The notes under the pieces were generated by a model. It had not been told where the DNA came from. It ran no database searches and saw nothing but the letters and a program-made list of their open reading frames with translations. A program made the translations under genes and the position numbers. A DNA stretch of 64,000 bases from Mycobacterium aquaticum (GTDB lineage Bacteria; Actinomycetota; Actinomycetes; Mycobacteriales; Mycobacteriaceae), in NCBI RefSeq assembly GCF_002086485.1, contig NZ_MVHF01000012.1, positions 84,564-148,563 on the forward strand, in the 5' to 3' direction. Shown piece by piece: positions 44,835 to 53,283 of the stretch (within the stretch, counting starts at the first letter, position 1; every line of letters starts with the position of its first letter).

Positions 44835-46282
44835 GCTTCAAGCTCCTCTTCCGGTAGAACTGTCGACTGCGGGTTCAGCAGGGCTTCGGGTGCCAGCAAT
44901 CGCGCGACGAGCTCGGCCGACATCAGCCCCTCGGCCACCACGAGATCGGGTATCGCGGCCCCGGTGTGCAAGGCCCGCTTGGCGATTCGGGCCGACTCCG
45001 CATAGCCCAGGTAGGGCGCGAGCGCGGTGATCACCCCGATCGAGTTGGTCACCGATTCGGCGAGCCGCTGTTCGTTGGCGGTGATCCCCATGATGCAGCG
45101 CTGCACCAGTGTGCGGCACGCAGCAGTCAGGTGCGCGGCCGATGTGAACAGGCTGTGTGCGATGATCGGTTCGAATGCGTTGAGCTGCAACTGTCCGGCC
45201 TCGGCCGCCATGCTGATCGTGACATCGTTGCCCACCACCTCGAAGGCCACCTGGTTGACGACTTCCGGGATCACGGGGTTCACCTTGCCCGGCATGATGC
45301 TCGAACCCGCCTGCACCGCAGGCAGATTGATCTCGCCCAGGCCCGACCGGGGTCCCGAGGACAGCAGTCGCATGTCGCTGCAGATCTTGGACAGTTTCAC
45401 CGCCGTGCGCTTGAGCACCCCGGATACCTGCACGAAGGCGCCCACATCCTGGGTGGCCTCCACCAGGTCGGTCGCGGTGGACAGGTCGATTCCGGTGAGC
45501 TCGCTCAGCGTGGCGCACACCTGCTCGGCGTACCGAGGATGGGCATTGAGCCCGGTCCCGATGGCCGTACCACCGAGATTGATCTCGGTGACCAGGCGCG
45601 CCGCCTCGCGCAGCCGCTGGGCGTCCTCGGCGACCATCACGGCGTAGGCGCCGAACTCCTGGCCCAGCGTCATCGGCACGGCGTCCTGCAGTTGCGTCCG
45701 CCCCATCTTCAGCACATCGCGGAACTCGTCGGCCTTGGCGCGGAACGCCGCCGACACCTCCTGCAGCGCGTCGTGCAACTCCGACAGGTACATCTGCAAC
45801 GCGACCTTGATCGCGGTCGGGTACACGTCGTTGGTGCTCTGGCCGCGGTTGACGTGTTCGAGGGGGTGCAGGCGGTGGTAGTCGCCGCGGGCCGCGCCCA
45901 GGTGTTCCAGTGCGCGGTTGGCGATCACCTCGTTGGCGTTCATGTTGCTCGAGGTGCCGGCGCCGCCCTGGATGACGTCGACGACGAAGCTGGAATGCAG
46001 CCGCCCCGAACGGATCTCGTCACACGCCGCGACGATGGCCGCGCAGCGCGCCGAGTCGAGCAGGCCCAGCTCGCAATTGGTCAGCGCGGCAGCCTGTTTG
46101 ACCGCCGCCAGCGCGTTGACGAATTCGGGATACGTCGACAGCGGGATGCCGGAGATCGGAAAGTTCTCCAGCGCCCGGGCGGTGTGGACCCCGTAATACG
46201 CCTCGGCCGGTACTGCCCGGCTGCCCATCGAGTCCTCCTCGATGCGCACGTCTGCAGCGGCCGCGAGTGTCACGTCGGTCAT
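44831..46282 (-). CDS. aspA: Aspartase/fumarase superfamily lyase (aspartate ammonia-lyase-like)
   Basis: The 483-residue protein is nearest in pattern to aspartase: D-S-M-G-S-R-x-V-P at the start, Q-G-G-A-G-T-S-S-N-M-N-A-N-E-V, G-R-T-Q-L-Q-D-A-V-P and the superfamily loop G-S-S-I-M-P-G-K-V-N. AspA would release ammonia and fumarate from aspartate. Since the superfamily also includes lyases for N-substituted aspartates and other amines, and its neighbours are unusual for aspartate use, the natural substrate is open. It overlaps VOC (ATGA) upstream and ThuA downstream. Confidence 0.85.
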   Translation of the reverse strand: MTDVTLAAAADVRIEEDSMGSRAVPAEAYYGVHTARALENFPISGIPLSTYPEFVNALAAVKQAAALTNCELGLLDSARCAAIVAACDEIRSGRLHSSFVVDVIQGGAGTSSNMNANEVIANRALEHLGAARGDYHRLHPLEHVNRGQSTNDVYPTAIKVALQMYLSELHDALQEVSAAFRAKADEFRDVLKMGRTQLQDAVPMTLGQEFGAYAVMVAEDAQRLREAARLVTEINLGGTAIGTGLNAHPRYAEQVCATLSELTGIDLSTATDLVEATQDVGAFVQVSGVLKRTAVKLSKICSDMRLLSSGPRSGLGEINLPAVQAGSSIMPGKVNPVIPEVVNQVAFEVVGNDVTISMAAEAGQLQLNAFEPIIAHSLFTSAAHLTAACRTLVQRCIMGITANEQRLAESVTNSIGVITALAPYLGYAESARIAKRALHTGAAIPDLVVAEGLMSAELVARLLAPEALLNPQSTVLPEEELEA

Positions 46283-46833
46283 CACCGCCACGTATCGCTC
46301 GGTGGGGCGACCCGCGCCCCGGGCAGCCCGTCGTAGAACCCGCCCTCGGCGCAGCTGGTGAGTTCCAGTTGCATGCCCCACGGTGACCGGAAGTAGAACC
46401 AGCGTTGCCCGGCCACGGGCGCTGCCGGGTCGACACCGTTGGGGCCGTCCTGCACCACGACACCGGGGATCGATTTGACGTAGTCGTATCCGGCGTCGAT
46501 GTCGTCGACGTAGAACGCCAGGTGGTGGCCGCCGACGTCGCTGTTGGGCGGCGGCACGCGGACCTGATCCGGCGCGTCGTACTCGAACAGTTCGATGTTG
46601 TGGTGCTGTCCCAGCCGCAGCATGGCCAGGGTGCACCGGGCTTTCGGATCGACACCGAGGCGGCGCCGCATGCTGTCGGATTCGGCGTCGGCGAAGGGGC
46701 CGTCGGTGAAGATCAGTTCAGCACCGAAATGGTCGACGAAGAACGCGACGGCCTGTTCCAGATCGGGCACCGTGTAGGCGACATGGTCCACCGACCTCAT
46801 GGTCGGAACCTTAGGCTGATGAGCGTCGGTCAT
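46282..46833 (-). CDS. VOC family (glyoxalase/dioxygenase fold) protein
   Basis: The 183-residue protein has two beta-alpha-beta-beta-beta modules. Metal-ligand candidates are His in V-D-H-V-A-Y-T-V, Glu in N-I-E-L-F-E, His in G-G-H-H-L-A-F-Y and Glu in M-Q-L-E-L. It lies between a HisD-like gene (stop 46837) and the lyase (4-nt overlap). Its reaction (isomerase, lyase or dioxygenase) cannot be told from sequence. The start is ATG 46833; an internal ATG sits 11 codons on. Confidence 0.85.
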   Translation of the reverse strand: MTDAHQPKVPTMRSVDHVAYTVPDLEQAVAFFVDHFGAELIFTDGPFADAESDSMRRRLGVDPKARCTLAMLRLGQHHNIELFEYDAPDQVRVPPPNSDVGGHHLAFYVDDIDAGYDYVKSIPGVVVQDGPNGVDPAAPVAGQRWFYFRSPWGMQLELTSCAEGGFYDGLPGARVAPPSDTWR

Positions 46834-46836
46834 GTC

Positions 46837-48180
46837 TCAATTCTCCGACGACGCGGTGGCCGGAACCCGATCGAATCGGTGATCGGTCCACGGCAGATCG
46901 TCACCGCCGTACTTCGCGGCTCGCACATCGGCCGACCGGGCGTGTCCTTCGAAGTTCTCCAGCCGGGCGGCGCGCCCACACAGGCGGCCCAGCTCCGCGC
47001 TCGACTGCGCATCGGTGATCTCTTGGTAGGTCACGGTTTTCAGGAACTTACCGACCCACAGACCGCCGGTATAGCGGGCTGCGCCCAGCGTCGGCAGCAC
47101 ATGGTTGGTGCCGATCGCCTTGTCGCCGAAGGACACACACGTCTTCTCGCCCAGGAACAGGGCACCGTAGTCCTGCATCTCCGTCAGCGCCCGGCGCGGT
47201 TCTTCGGTGAGGATCTGCACATGTTCGCTGGCGAAGTGGTCGCCCAGTGCGAACGCCTCTTCGATGGCGTCCACCACATGCACTTCGCCGTGGTTCGCCC
47301 AGGACACCGCAGCGATCCCGTTGGTGGGCAGGTTGACCAACTGGCGCTCGACCTCGGCGATGGTCTCCAGACCCACCCGCTCGGAGGTGGTGATCAGCAC
47401 GACCGGCGAATCCGGCCCGTGCTCGGCCTGGCTCAGCAGGTCGGCGGCGACCACGAACGGGTCGGCGGTGTGATCGGCGATGATGAGCACCTCGGTGGGC
47501 CCGGCGAACAGGTCGATGCCGACCTCACCGAACAGCTGCCGCTTGGCTTCGGCCACATAGGCGTTGCCCGGGCCGGTGAGCAGGTTGACCGGATCGATGG
47601 TCTCGGTGCCCAGCGCCAGCGCCCCGATGGCCTGTACCCCGCCCAGGACGTAGATCTCGTCGGCGCCGGCCAGGTGCATGGCGGCGACGCTGATGGCAGG
47701 AGCAGTGCCCTGGTTGGGCGGTGTGGTGGCCGCGACGCGCGGCACCCCGGCGACCTTGGCGGTCACCACGGTCATGTGCGCCGAGGCAGTCAGCGGATAG
47801 CGGCCGCCGGGAACGTAGGCGCCCGATGCCGAAACCGGCACATGCTTGTGTCCCAGGCGCACTCCCGGCAGCGTCTCGACCTCGATGTCGAGCATCGAAT
47901 CACGCTGCGCCTGGGCGAAATCCCGCACCTGACGCTGCACGAACGACAGATCGTCCACGACCGTGCCAGGCAGGTCGGCGACGATCTTGGCGATGTCGGC
48001 CTCGCTCAGGCGGAAAGACTGCGGCGCCCACTTGTCGAACTGCTCGGAGTACCTGCGGACCGCGGAATCACCGTGCGCGCGAATGTCGTCGAGCACGCGT
48101 CCGACGGTGTCGACGACCTGCGGGTTGCTCTTGTGTGGTGTTCCGCTCTGGGCGGCCGGCGCCTTGAGAATGACCGACAC
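46837..48180 (-). CDS. HisD family NAD-dependent dehydrogenase (paralogue, catabolic context)
   Basis: The 447-residue protein keeps the histidinol dehydrogenase catalytic set. Gln and His in L-L-S-Q-A-E-H, Glu-His in F-A-S-E-H-V, Asp in S-F-G-D-K-A and the late His in F-E-G-H-A-R match the zinc and catalytic residues of E. coli HisD. The gene is not among his genes but leads the VOC-lyase-ThuA-permease operon. It is therefore probably a paralogue oxidising another amino alcohol or diol, as in HpsN-type enzymes. GGGAG lies before the GTG at 48180. A TTGCACA-type motif 108 nt upstream matches sites of the PucR cluster. Confidence 0.85.
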   Translation of the reverse strand: MSVILKAPAAQSGTPHKSNPQVVDTVGRVLDDIRAHGDSAVRRYSEQFDKWAPQSFRLSEADIAKIVADLPGTVVDDLSFVQRQVRDFAQAQRDSMLDIEVETLPGVRLGHKHVPVSASGAYVPGGRYPLTASAHMTVVTAKVAGVPRVAATTPPNQGTAPAISVAAMHLAGADEIYVLGGVQAIGALALGTETIDPVNLLTGPGNAYVAEAKRQLFGEVGIDLFAGPTEVLIIADHTADPFVVAADLLSQAEHGPDSPVVLITTSERVGLETIAEVERQLVNLPTNGIAAVSWANHGEVHVVDAIEEAFALGDHFASEHVQILTEEPRRALTEMQDYGALFLGEKTCVSFGDKAIGTNHVLPTLGAARYTGGLWVGKFLKTVTYQEITDAQSSAELGRLCGRAARLENFEGHARSADVRAAKYGGDDLPWTDHRFDRVPATASSEN

Positions 48181-48287
48181 GGTGGTTCTCCCTCGAATTG
48201 CACTGAGTGGGTAGCTGGCGCCGGTGGGTCGATCCCCGCGTTCGGCGTAGTACCAGTCTCTGGGCCACGAACACCCGATTACAGACT

Positions 48288-48300
48288 CACTATGTGCAAG
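48288..48300. promoter_or_regulatory. CACTATGTGCAAG site upstream of the HisD-like operon
   Basis: Differs at one position from the site at 53271-53283 (CACTCTGTGCAAG). It overlaps the stop of the MFS gene and lies 108 nt before the HisD-like start. See the PucR entry. Confidence 0.4.
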
Positions 48301-49480
48301 GGTCGGCAGCTTCGCTGCGCACATTCGCCGCATCTGATCGCACCGACGGCCGCACCGCACGCGCTCCGACCGTGCACACCAAAACCGCCAGCAGCGGAAC
48401 GGCCATCGCCAAGCGCAGGGTCACCACATCGGCCAGCCAACCGATGACGGCCGGGCCGGCGAGGAACGCGACGTAGCCGCCCCCGACGACGCGGGAGAAC
48501 TGGGTGGCCGACCCCAGATTGCCCGCCGCGCTGAACACCTGCGGTATGGCCCCGGACAGTCCGAGACCGAAGACGGCCCAGCCGAACAAGGTCAGCGGTA
48601 GAGCGCCGGACAGCAACACGACGCCCATTCCGACCGCGGCTGCCGCGCAACCGTAGCGGATCACCGCCACCGGTCCGACGCGGGCGCTGACCCAGTCGGC
48701 GGTGAACCGGCCGACGGTCATCGCAGCGACGAACGCGGCGAACGCCAAGGCTCCGACAGCCTTCGAGGTGCCCAGCGCATCCTGAGCGTGCAGGCTGCTC
48801 CAGTCCGTCGCCGAGCCCTCGGCGAGGTACAACAGGAACGCCAGAATGCCCAGCAGCACGAAACGCCCGCGCCCGGGTGCAGCCGGCGCGGTGTCACCCG
48901 GGGATACGACGGTCGCGGCGTGCGGTTGGGCCCCGATCAGATTCGGTGCGGACACCAGGGCAGCGACGCCACAGGCCATACCGAGCACCACCGCGGTCAA
49001 CCGCATCGACCACCCGGCGGCCAACGTGGCGGCACCGACCAACGAACCCACTACGGTGCCCACCGAGAACACCGCGTGGAACGCCGACATGATCGGCGTG
49101 CCGGCCGCCTGCTCGACGACCACGGCACGCGCGTTCATCGCGACGTCGGTTATGCCCGTCCACACCCCGAACGCCAGCAGACCGACCGCGAGCGCCACCG
49201 CCGAACCCGCGTTGAGCGGCAGCGCGAGCGTCAGGGCCATGCCCAACGCACCCGCCAGCGCCACCCGTCCCGCACCGAAGCGGTCGACGAGCGGGCCCGT
49301 GATCTGCATGCCTGCCAGCGCCCCCGCGCCGTTGAGCAGCAGCATGGTGCCCAGCGCACCCGCGGATATGCCCGTGCGCTGCTGCACCGTGGGAATGTGC
49401 ACCGCCCAGGTCGAGATGCACACCCCGAACCCGGCGAACAGCAGGAAGACGGCGACCCGCGAAGCCCTGTACCCCGTCAC
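48290..49480 (-). CDS. MFS transporter
   Basis: The 396-residue protein has twelve predicted membrane helices and MFS landmarks: G-P-L-V-D-R-F-G-A-G-R-V-A between helices 2 and 3, and G-R-F-T-A-D-W-V-S-A-R-V-G-P between helices 8 and 9. N-terminal I-S-T-W-A-V-H-I-P resembles the FucP/YfcJ-like group that moves sugars or small aromatic acids. It is the last gene after GMC and OYE, coupled by a GTGA overlap, and probably imports the pathway substrate. Confidence 0.88.
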   Translation of the reverse strand: MTGYRASRVAVFLLFAGFGVCISTWAVHIPTVQQRTGISAGALGTMLLLNGAGALAGMQITGPLVDRFGAGRVALAGALGMALTLALPLNAGSAVALAVGLLAFGVWTGITDVAMNARAVVVEQAAGTPIMSAFHAVFSVGTVVGSLVGAATLAAGWSMRLTAVVLGMACGVAALVSAPNLIGAQPHAATVVSPGDTAPAAPGRGRFVLLGILAFLLYLAEGSATDWSSLHAQDALGTSKAVGALAFAAFVAAMTVGRFTADWVSARVGPVAVIRYGCAAAAVGMGVVLLSGALPLTLFGWAVFGLGLSGAIPQVFSAAGNLGSATQFSRVVGGGYVAFLAGPAVIGWLADVVTLRLAMAVPLLAVLVCTVGARAVRPSVRSDAANVRSEAADPCT

Positions 49481-51501
49481 CGCGTCGCGGGCACCCGCCT
49501 CGCGGCACGCTCGCCCTCGTGCACGGCCTCCATCATGGTGCGGCTGGCGATGGCGTCGCCGACCCGCTCCACCGGCACGCCTCGGTGCTTCAGCGCGAAG
49601 TAGAGCTCGGTCACGGGGCGGTGCCAGCCCGCAAGGATTACGGTGTCGATGCCCTCCAGTGTGCCCGGAGCACCCTTCTCCACGATGCGCAGGGTCGGGC
49701 CGTCCACGGCCGTCATGGTGGTGAACGGACGTGTCGACATGCCGGACTTCAAGATTCGAGGCACCGCGAGGTTCGCGCTGAACGGACCGAGCTTCGCCCC
49801 GACGTAGGGCAGCGGCGTCAGGAACTCGACCTGGTGACCGTCGGCCTGCAGCTGCAACGCGAGCCCGATGCCCTTCCAGCCGCCCTCGCCGTCGTCGACG
49901 ATCGCGACGTGATGGCCGACCGGCTTGTCACCGTCGAGCACATCCCACACCGACAGCACATGAGGTTGGTCGAGCCCCGGGGTGTGCGTGATGCCCTGGG
50001 CCAGGTTGCCGACGATGTCGGCGGCGGGCGCCGAACCGGTGGCGACGATGATGTGGTCGGGTTCGAGCGCGAGCACCTCGTCGGCCGTCGGCGACCAGCC
50101 CAGGCGCAGGTCCACGCCGTACTTACCGATCATCACGTCCAGATGGTCGATGACGCCGCCGATCTCACCGCGGCCCCTGATCTTGGCCGCGATCCTGAGC
50201 TGGCCACCGGTGCGGTCGCGGCGCTCGATGAGGATCACCTCGTGTCCCTGCCGGGCGGCGGTCTCGGCGGCCTTCATACCGGCCGGGCCCGCGCCGATCA
50301 CCACGACGCGACGCCGGAAGGTGGCCTGCAGGAGAGTGCCGATGCCGAGCTCGAGTTCGTAGCCGGCGGCCGGGTTGTGCACGCACGAGGAGTGCGTGAC
50401 GTTGAACAGCCGGTCGATGCAGCCCTGGTTGCAGCCGATGCAGCGCCGGATCTCGTCGAGGCGTCCGGCTTTCATCTTGTTGACCGTCTCGGGATCGGCG
50501 ATCTGCTGGCGGGTCATGGCCACCATGTCGGCGTGACCGAGCGACAGGATGTCGGCGGCGTCGAGTGGATCGTTGATCCGGCCGACCGCGATCACCGGGA
50601 CGTCGACGACCTCTTTGACCGCCGCGGCCAGGCTTTCCCAGATTCGTTTGGGATGCTGCATGTCCGGCACGTTCTGGTGCGCCTCGTTGTAGGTCGCCGC
50701 CTTGACGCAGATGTAGTCGATCTTGCCGGTGGCCGCGATCGCGGCGGCGATCTGCTGGGCGTCGCCGACCTGCAGACCGCCGGGGCTGAAGTCGTGTCCC
50801 TGCAGGTTCATTCCGACCAGGTAGTCCGGACCCACCTCGTCGCGCACGGCGTCGATCACCCGCAGCACGATGCGCATGCGGTTCTCCAGCGAGCCGCCGT
50901 ACTCGTCGGTGCGGTGATTGGAGAACGGCGACAGGAACGACGCGAGCAGATAACCGCCGTAGCCCGAATGGATTTCGACACCGTCCATACCGCCCTGCTT
51001 GGAATGCCTGGCTCCGATGGCGTGGGCTTCGATGATCTCCTCGATGTCCTCGGTTTCCATCTCCTTGGGCATCTCGAGGTTGAACGGGCACGGCGTGTTC
51101 GATGGACCCCACAGCGCGCGTTCGGTGAACGTCGAATGCCCTTGCCGGCCACCGTGTCCGAGCTGCATGACGATGCGGGCCCCGTGCTCGTGCACGGCGT
51201 CGGAGATCCGACGCAGCCCGGGGACGATCTCCGGCAGCCAAGCCCGTGGTTCGCCCGGCACGTCCTGGGAGGTCGGGTGGATCTGCGGGAACGCCATGCC
51301 GATCAGCCCCGCCCCGCCGATCGCCCGCTCCCGGTAGTACGCCACGTGCTGCTCGGTGGGGAGATAGTCCTTGGCCATGCCGGTGCCGTGCCCGGTCATC
51401 ACCACCCGGTTGCGGATCTCCACGTTGCCGAGGGTGATCGGCTCGAACAACGGGGCAAGCAGGCGGGCGGTCTCGTCTGTCTGCGCATGAAGCATCGTCA
51501 T
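49477..51501 (-). CDS. Old yellow enzyme/2,4-dienoyl-CoA reductase-type NADH:flavin oxidoreductase (FadH-like)
   Basis: The 674-residue protein has an N-terminal FMN TIM barrel (15-350) with F-E-P-I-T-L-G-N-V-E-I-R-N-R and V-E-I-H-S-G-Y-G-G-Y-L-L. A 4Fe-4S motif follows (C-I-G-C-N-Q-G-C and C-V-H-N-P), then FAD/NAD domains (G-A-G-P-A-G near 383). The fold reduces or forms activated double bonds. This group includes proteins named mycofactocin-system FadH/OYE, and two mycofactocin-type SDRs are nearby. It follows the GMC gene by 40 nt and is coupled to the MFS gene. Confidence 0.9.
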   Translation of the reverse strand: MTMLHAQTDETARLLAPLFEPITLGNVEIRNRVVMTGHGTGMAKDYLPTEQHVAYYRERAIGGAGLIGMAFPQIHPTSQDVPGEPRAWLPEIVPGLRRISDAVHEHGARIVMQLGHGGRQGHSTFTERALWGPSNTPCPFNLEMPKEMETEDIEEIIEAHAIGARHSKQGGMDGVEIHSGYGGYLLASFLSPFSNHRTDEYGGSLENRMRIVLRVIDAVRDEVGPDYLVGMNLQGHDFSPGGLQVGDAQQIAAAIAATGKIDYICVKAATYNEAHQNVPDMQHPKRIWESLAAAVKEVVDVPVIAVGRINDPLDAADILSLGHADMVAMTRQQIADPETVNKMKAGRLDEIRRCIGCNQGCIDRLFNVTHSSCVHNPAAGYELELGIGTLLQATFRRRVVVIGAGPAGMKAAETAARQGHEVILIERRDRTGGQLRIAAKIRGRGEIGGVIDHLDVMIGKYGVDLRLGWSPTADEVLALEPDHIIVATGSAPAADIVGNLAQGITHTPGLDQPHVLSVWDVLDGDKPVGHHVAIVDDGEGGWKGIGLALQLQADGHQVEFLTPLPYVGAKLGPFSANLAVPRILKSGMSTRPFTTMTAVDGPTLRIVEKGAPGTLEGIDTVILAGWHRPVTELYFALKHRGVPVERVGDAIASRTMMEAVHEGERAARRVPATR

Positions 51502-51541
51502 GGCTCGAAATTCCTCAGTCGGTCAGTGGGTTTGGGGTCTG

Positions 51542-53149
51542 TCACGCGGCCAGCGCGCCGGAGCGGCCGAGGCGCAGGGCCAGCGCGGCCACGGTGATGG
51601 CCGGGTTGACCGCCGCCGACGACACGAACACCGAGCTGTCGGCGATCCAGAGGTTGTCCACGTCGTGGCTGCGCAGGTCGGCGTCGACCACGCTGGTGGC
51701 GGCATCGGTACCCATCCGGGCCGTGCCGCACAGATGCGATGTCGCCTCGACCCCGAGGCTGCGGGTCATGACGATCGGGAAGCCCGCCCGGCGGACCACC
51801 TTCTTCATGCGGGCGATCAGGTCCTGGTGGGAGCTGAGGTTGGTCGCGCGCCGCGTGACAGTGATCTGACCGCGGCTGTTCAGCGCAATCCTGTTCTCCG
51901 GCAACGGCAGATCCTCGGACTGGATGAACATGTCCAGGGTGTACTTCGTGACCTCGTCGAGGATCGGCATCGGCACCCAGGGCTTGCCCAGCTTGGCCTG
52001 GGGGCCGCGGAGCTTGCCGAGGCCCTGGACGTTGCCCAGGGGATACCGGTTGTCCGGCCCGGCGAGGTACCAGTCGTTGATGCCGATGGTCTTCTGGTAG
52101 ACGGCCTCGTTCTGCTGTCGCGGATCGATGGCCAGGAAGAATGTGGTCACGTGCGCCATGTAGTTGCGGCCGACCTGGTCCGACGAGTTGGCCAGGCCCT
52201 GCGGATGCGTGTCCGAGGCCGAGCGCAGCAGCAGCGCTGCCGTGTTGGCGGCGCCGCAGGCGATCACAAACTTCTTGGCCCGCACCTCAATCTGCTTGCC
52301 CGCATGCGTTATCCGGGCGCTGGTGACCTGTCGTCCGGTGGCATTGGTCTCCAGCCGGGTGACCTCGGCGTTGGTGAGCAACCGGACGTTGCGCGACTCG
52401 GCGCGCAGTGCGGGCCGCACCGCGGAGACGTCGGCGTCGCCCTTGGCATCGATCATGCAGGGAAACGAATCGCAGGTATAACAGCGGACGCAGCCGCCGC
52501 CGGGGCGGTAGTCGATAGACAACGGCGATGAGAACGGATGCAGCCCTTGCTTTTTCGCGGACTCGACCAGCCGCGCCATGGCCCCCTCGTGCGGCACGCC
52601 GGGGAACGGGTAGTCGATGGACCGCCAGGGATCGGTCGGGTCCTCCCCTTTGTTGCTGTGCACCCAGTACATCTGCTCGGCTTCGCCGTAGAACGGTTCC
52701 AGGTCGGCGTAGGTGATGGGCCAGGCCGGCGAGACGCCGTCGACGTGTTCGACGGCACCGAAATCGCTCTCGCGGAACCGCGGCAGGGTCGCGCCGTAGA
52801 GCTTGGTGCTGCCCCCGACGTAGTGGTAGTTACCCGGCACGAACTCTTTCGCGGCGACGGTGTCGTACCACGCGGCGGAGTTCTTGTAACGACCCTTGGT
52901 GTGCACCGCGTCGAATGACCAGTTCTCGCGTTCCACCGGCAGGAAGTCGCCCTGCTCGACGATCAGCACGTCCGCGCCGCAGTCGCGCAGCGCATAGGCC
53001 AGGCTGCCGCCGCCCATGCCGGATCCGATGATCGCGATGTCGGTCTCGACGACATCGGCGGGTTCGGTGAGGACTTGGGTCTGGAGCGCGGCGACCGCCG
53101 GTGACATCGAGGGCGTCACAGCCAATGGCAGGGATTTTTTCGACAACAT
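51542..53149 (-). CDS. GMC family flavoprotein oxidoreductase
   Basis: The 535-residue protein has the FAD-binding I-G-S-G-M-G-G-G near 41-48, E at the end of strand 2, the GMC signature G-G-S-T-K-L-Y-G and a cysteine-rich insert (C-V-R-C-Y-T-C-D-S-F-P-C) typical of the cholesterol-oxidase-like/dehydrogenase branch. The C-terminal S-H-L-C-G-T and N-P-A-I-T supply the catalytic His/Asn. It oxidises an alcohol to a carbonyl. GGAG precedes the ATG at 53149. It begins the GMC-OYE-MFS operon, with a PucR-cluster motif 122 nt upstream. Confidence 0.9.
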   Translation of the reverse strand: MLSKKSLPLAVTPSMSPAVAALQTQVLTEPADVVETDIAIIGSGMGGGSLAYALRDCGADVLIVEQGDFLPVERENWSFDAVHTKGRYKNSAAWYDTVAAKEFVPGNYHYVGGSTKLYGATLPRFRESDFGAVEHVDGVSPAWPITYADLEPFYGEAEQMYWVHSNKGEDPTDPWRSIDYPFPGVPHEGAMARLVESAKKQGLHPFSSPLSIDYRPGGGCVRCYTCDSFPCMIDAKGDADVSAVRPALRAESRNVRLLTNAEVTRLETNATGRQVTSARITHAGKQIEVRAKKFVIACGAANTAALLLRSASDTHPQGLANSSDQVGRNYMAHVTTFFLAIDPRQQNEAVYQKTIGINDWYLAGPDNRYPLGNVQGLGKLRGPQAKLGKPWVPMPILDEVTKYTLDMFIQSEDLPLPENRIALNSRGQITVTRRATNLSSHQDLIARMKKVVRRAGFPIVMTRSLGVEATSHLCGTARMGTDAATSVVDADLRSHDVDNLWIADSSVFVSSAAVNPAITVAALALRLGRSGALAA

Positions 53150-53270
53150 GTACGGGCTCCTCTGGGCTGAGAGGACGATGGGCTGCCCGCAATGCGGGTT
53201 ATCCCAAATCTAGGAGCGCCGCGGCGCGGGCACGACCCGCAGAGTGCGCAGCATCCCGTCGAGGACTACA

Positions 53271-53283
53271 CACTCTGTGCAAG
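53271..53283. promoter_or_regulatory. CACTCTGTGCAAG site upstream of the GMC-OYE-MFS operon
   Basis: Reverse-strand reading CTTGCACAGAGTG. It lies just past the PucR stop and 122 nt before the GMC start; 12 of 13 bases match the site upstream of the HisD-like operon. Confidence 0.45.

Noticed and set aside
46837..48180. Histidine biosynthesis hisD
   Set aside because: Catalytic residues agree, but there are no other his genes here and the operon is catabolic; I treat it as a paralogue.
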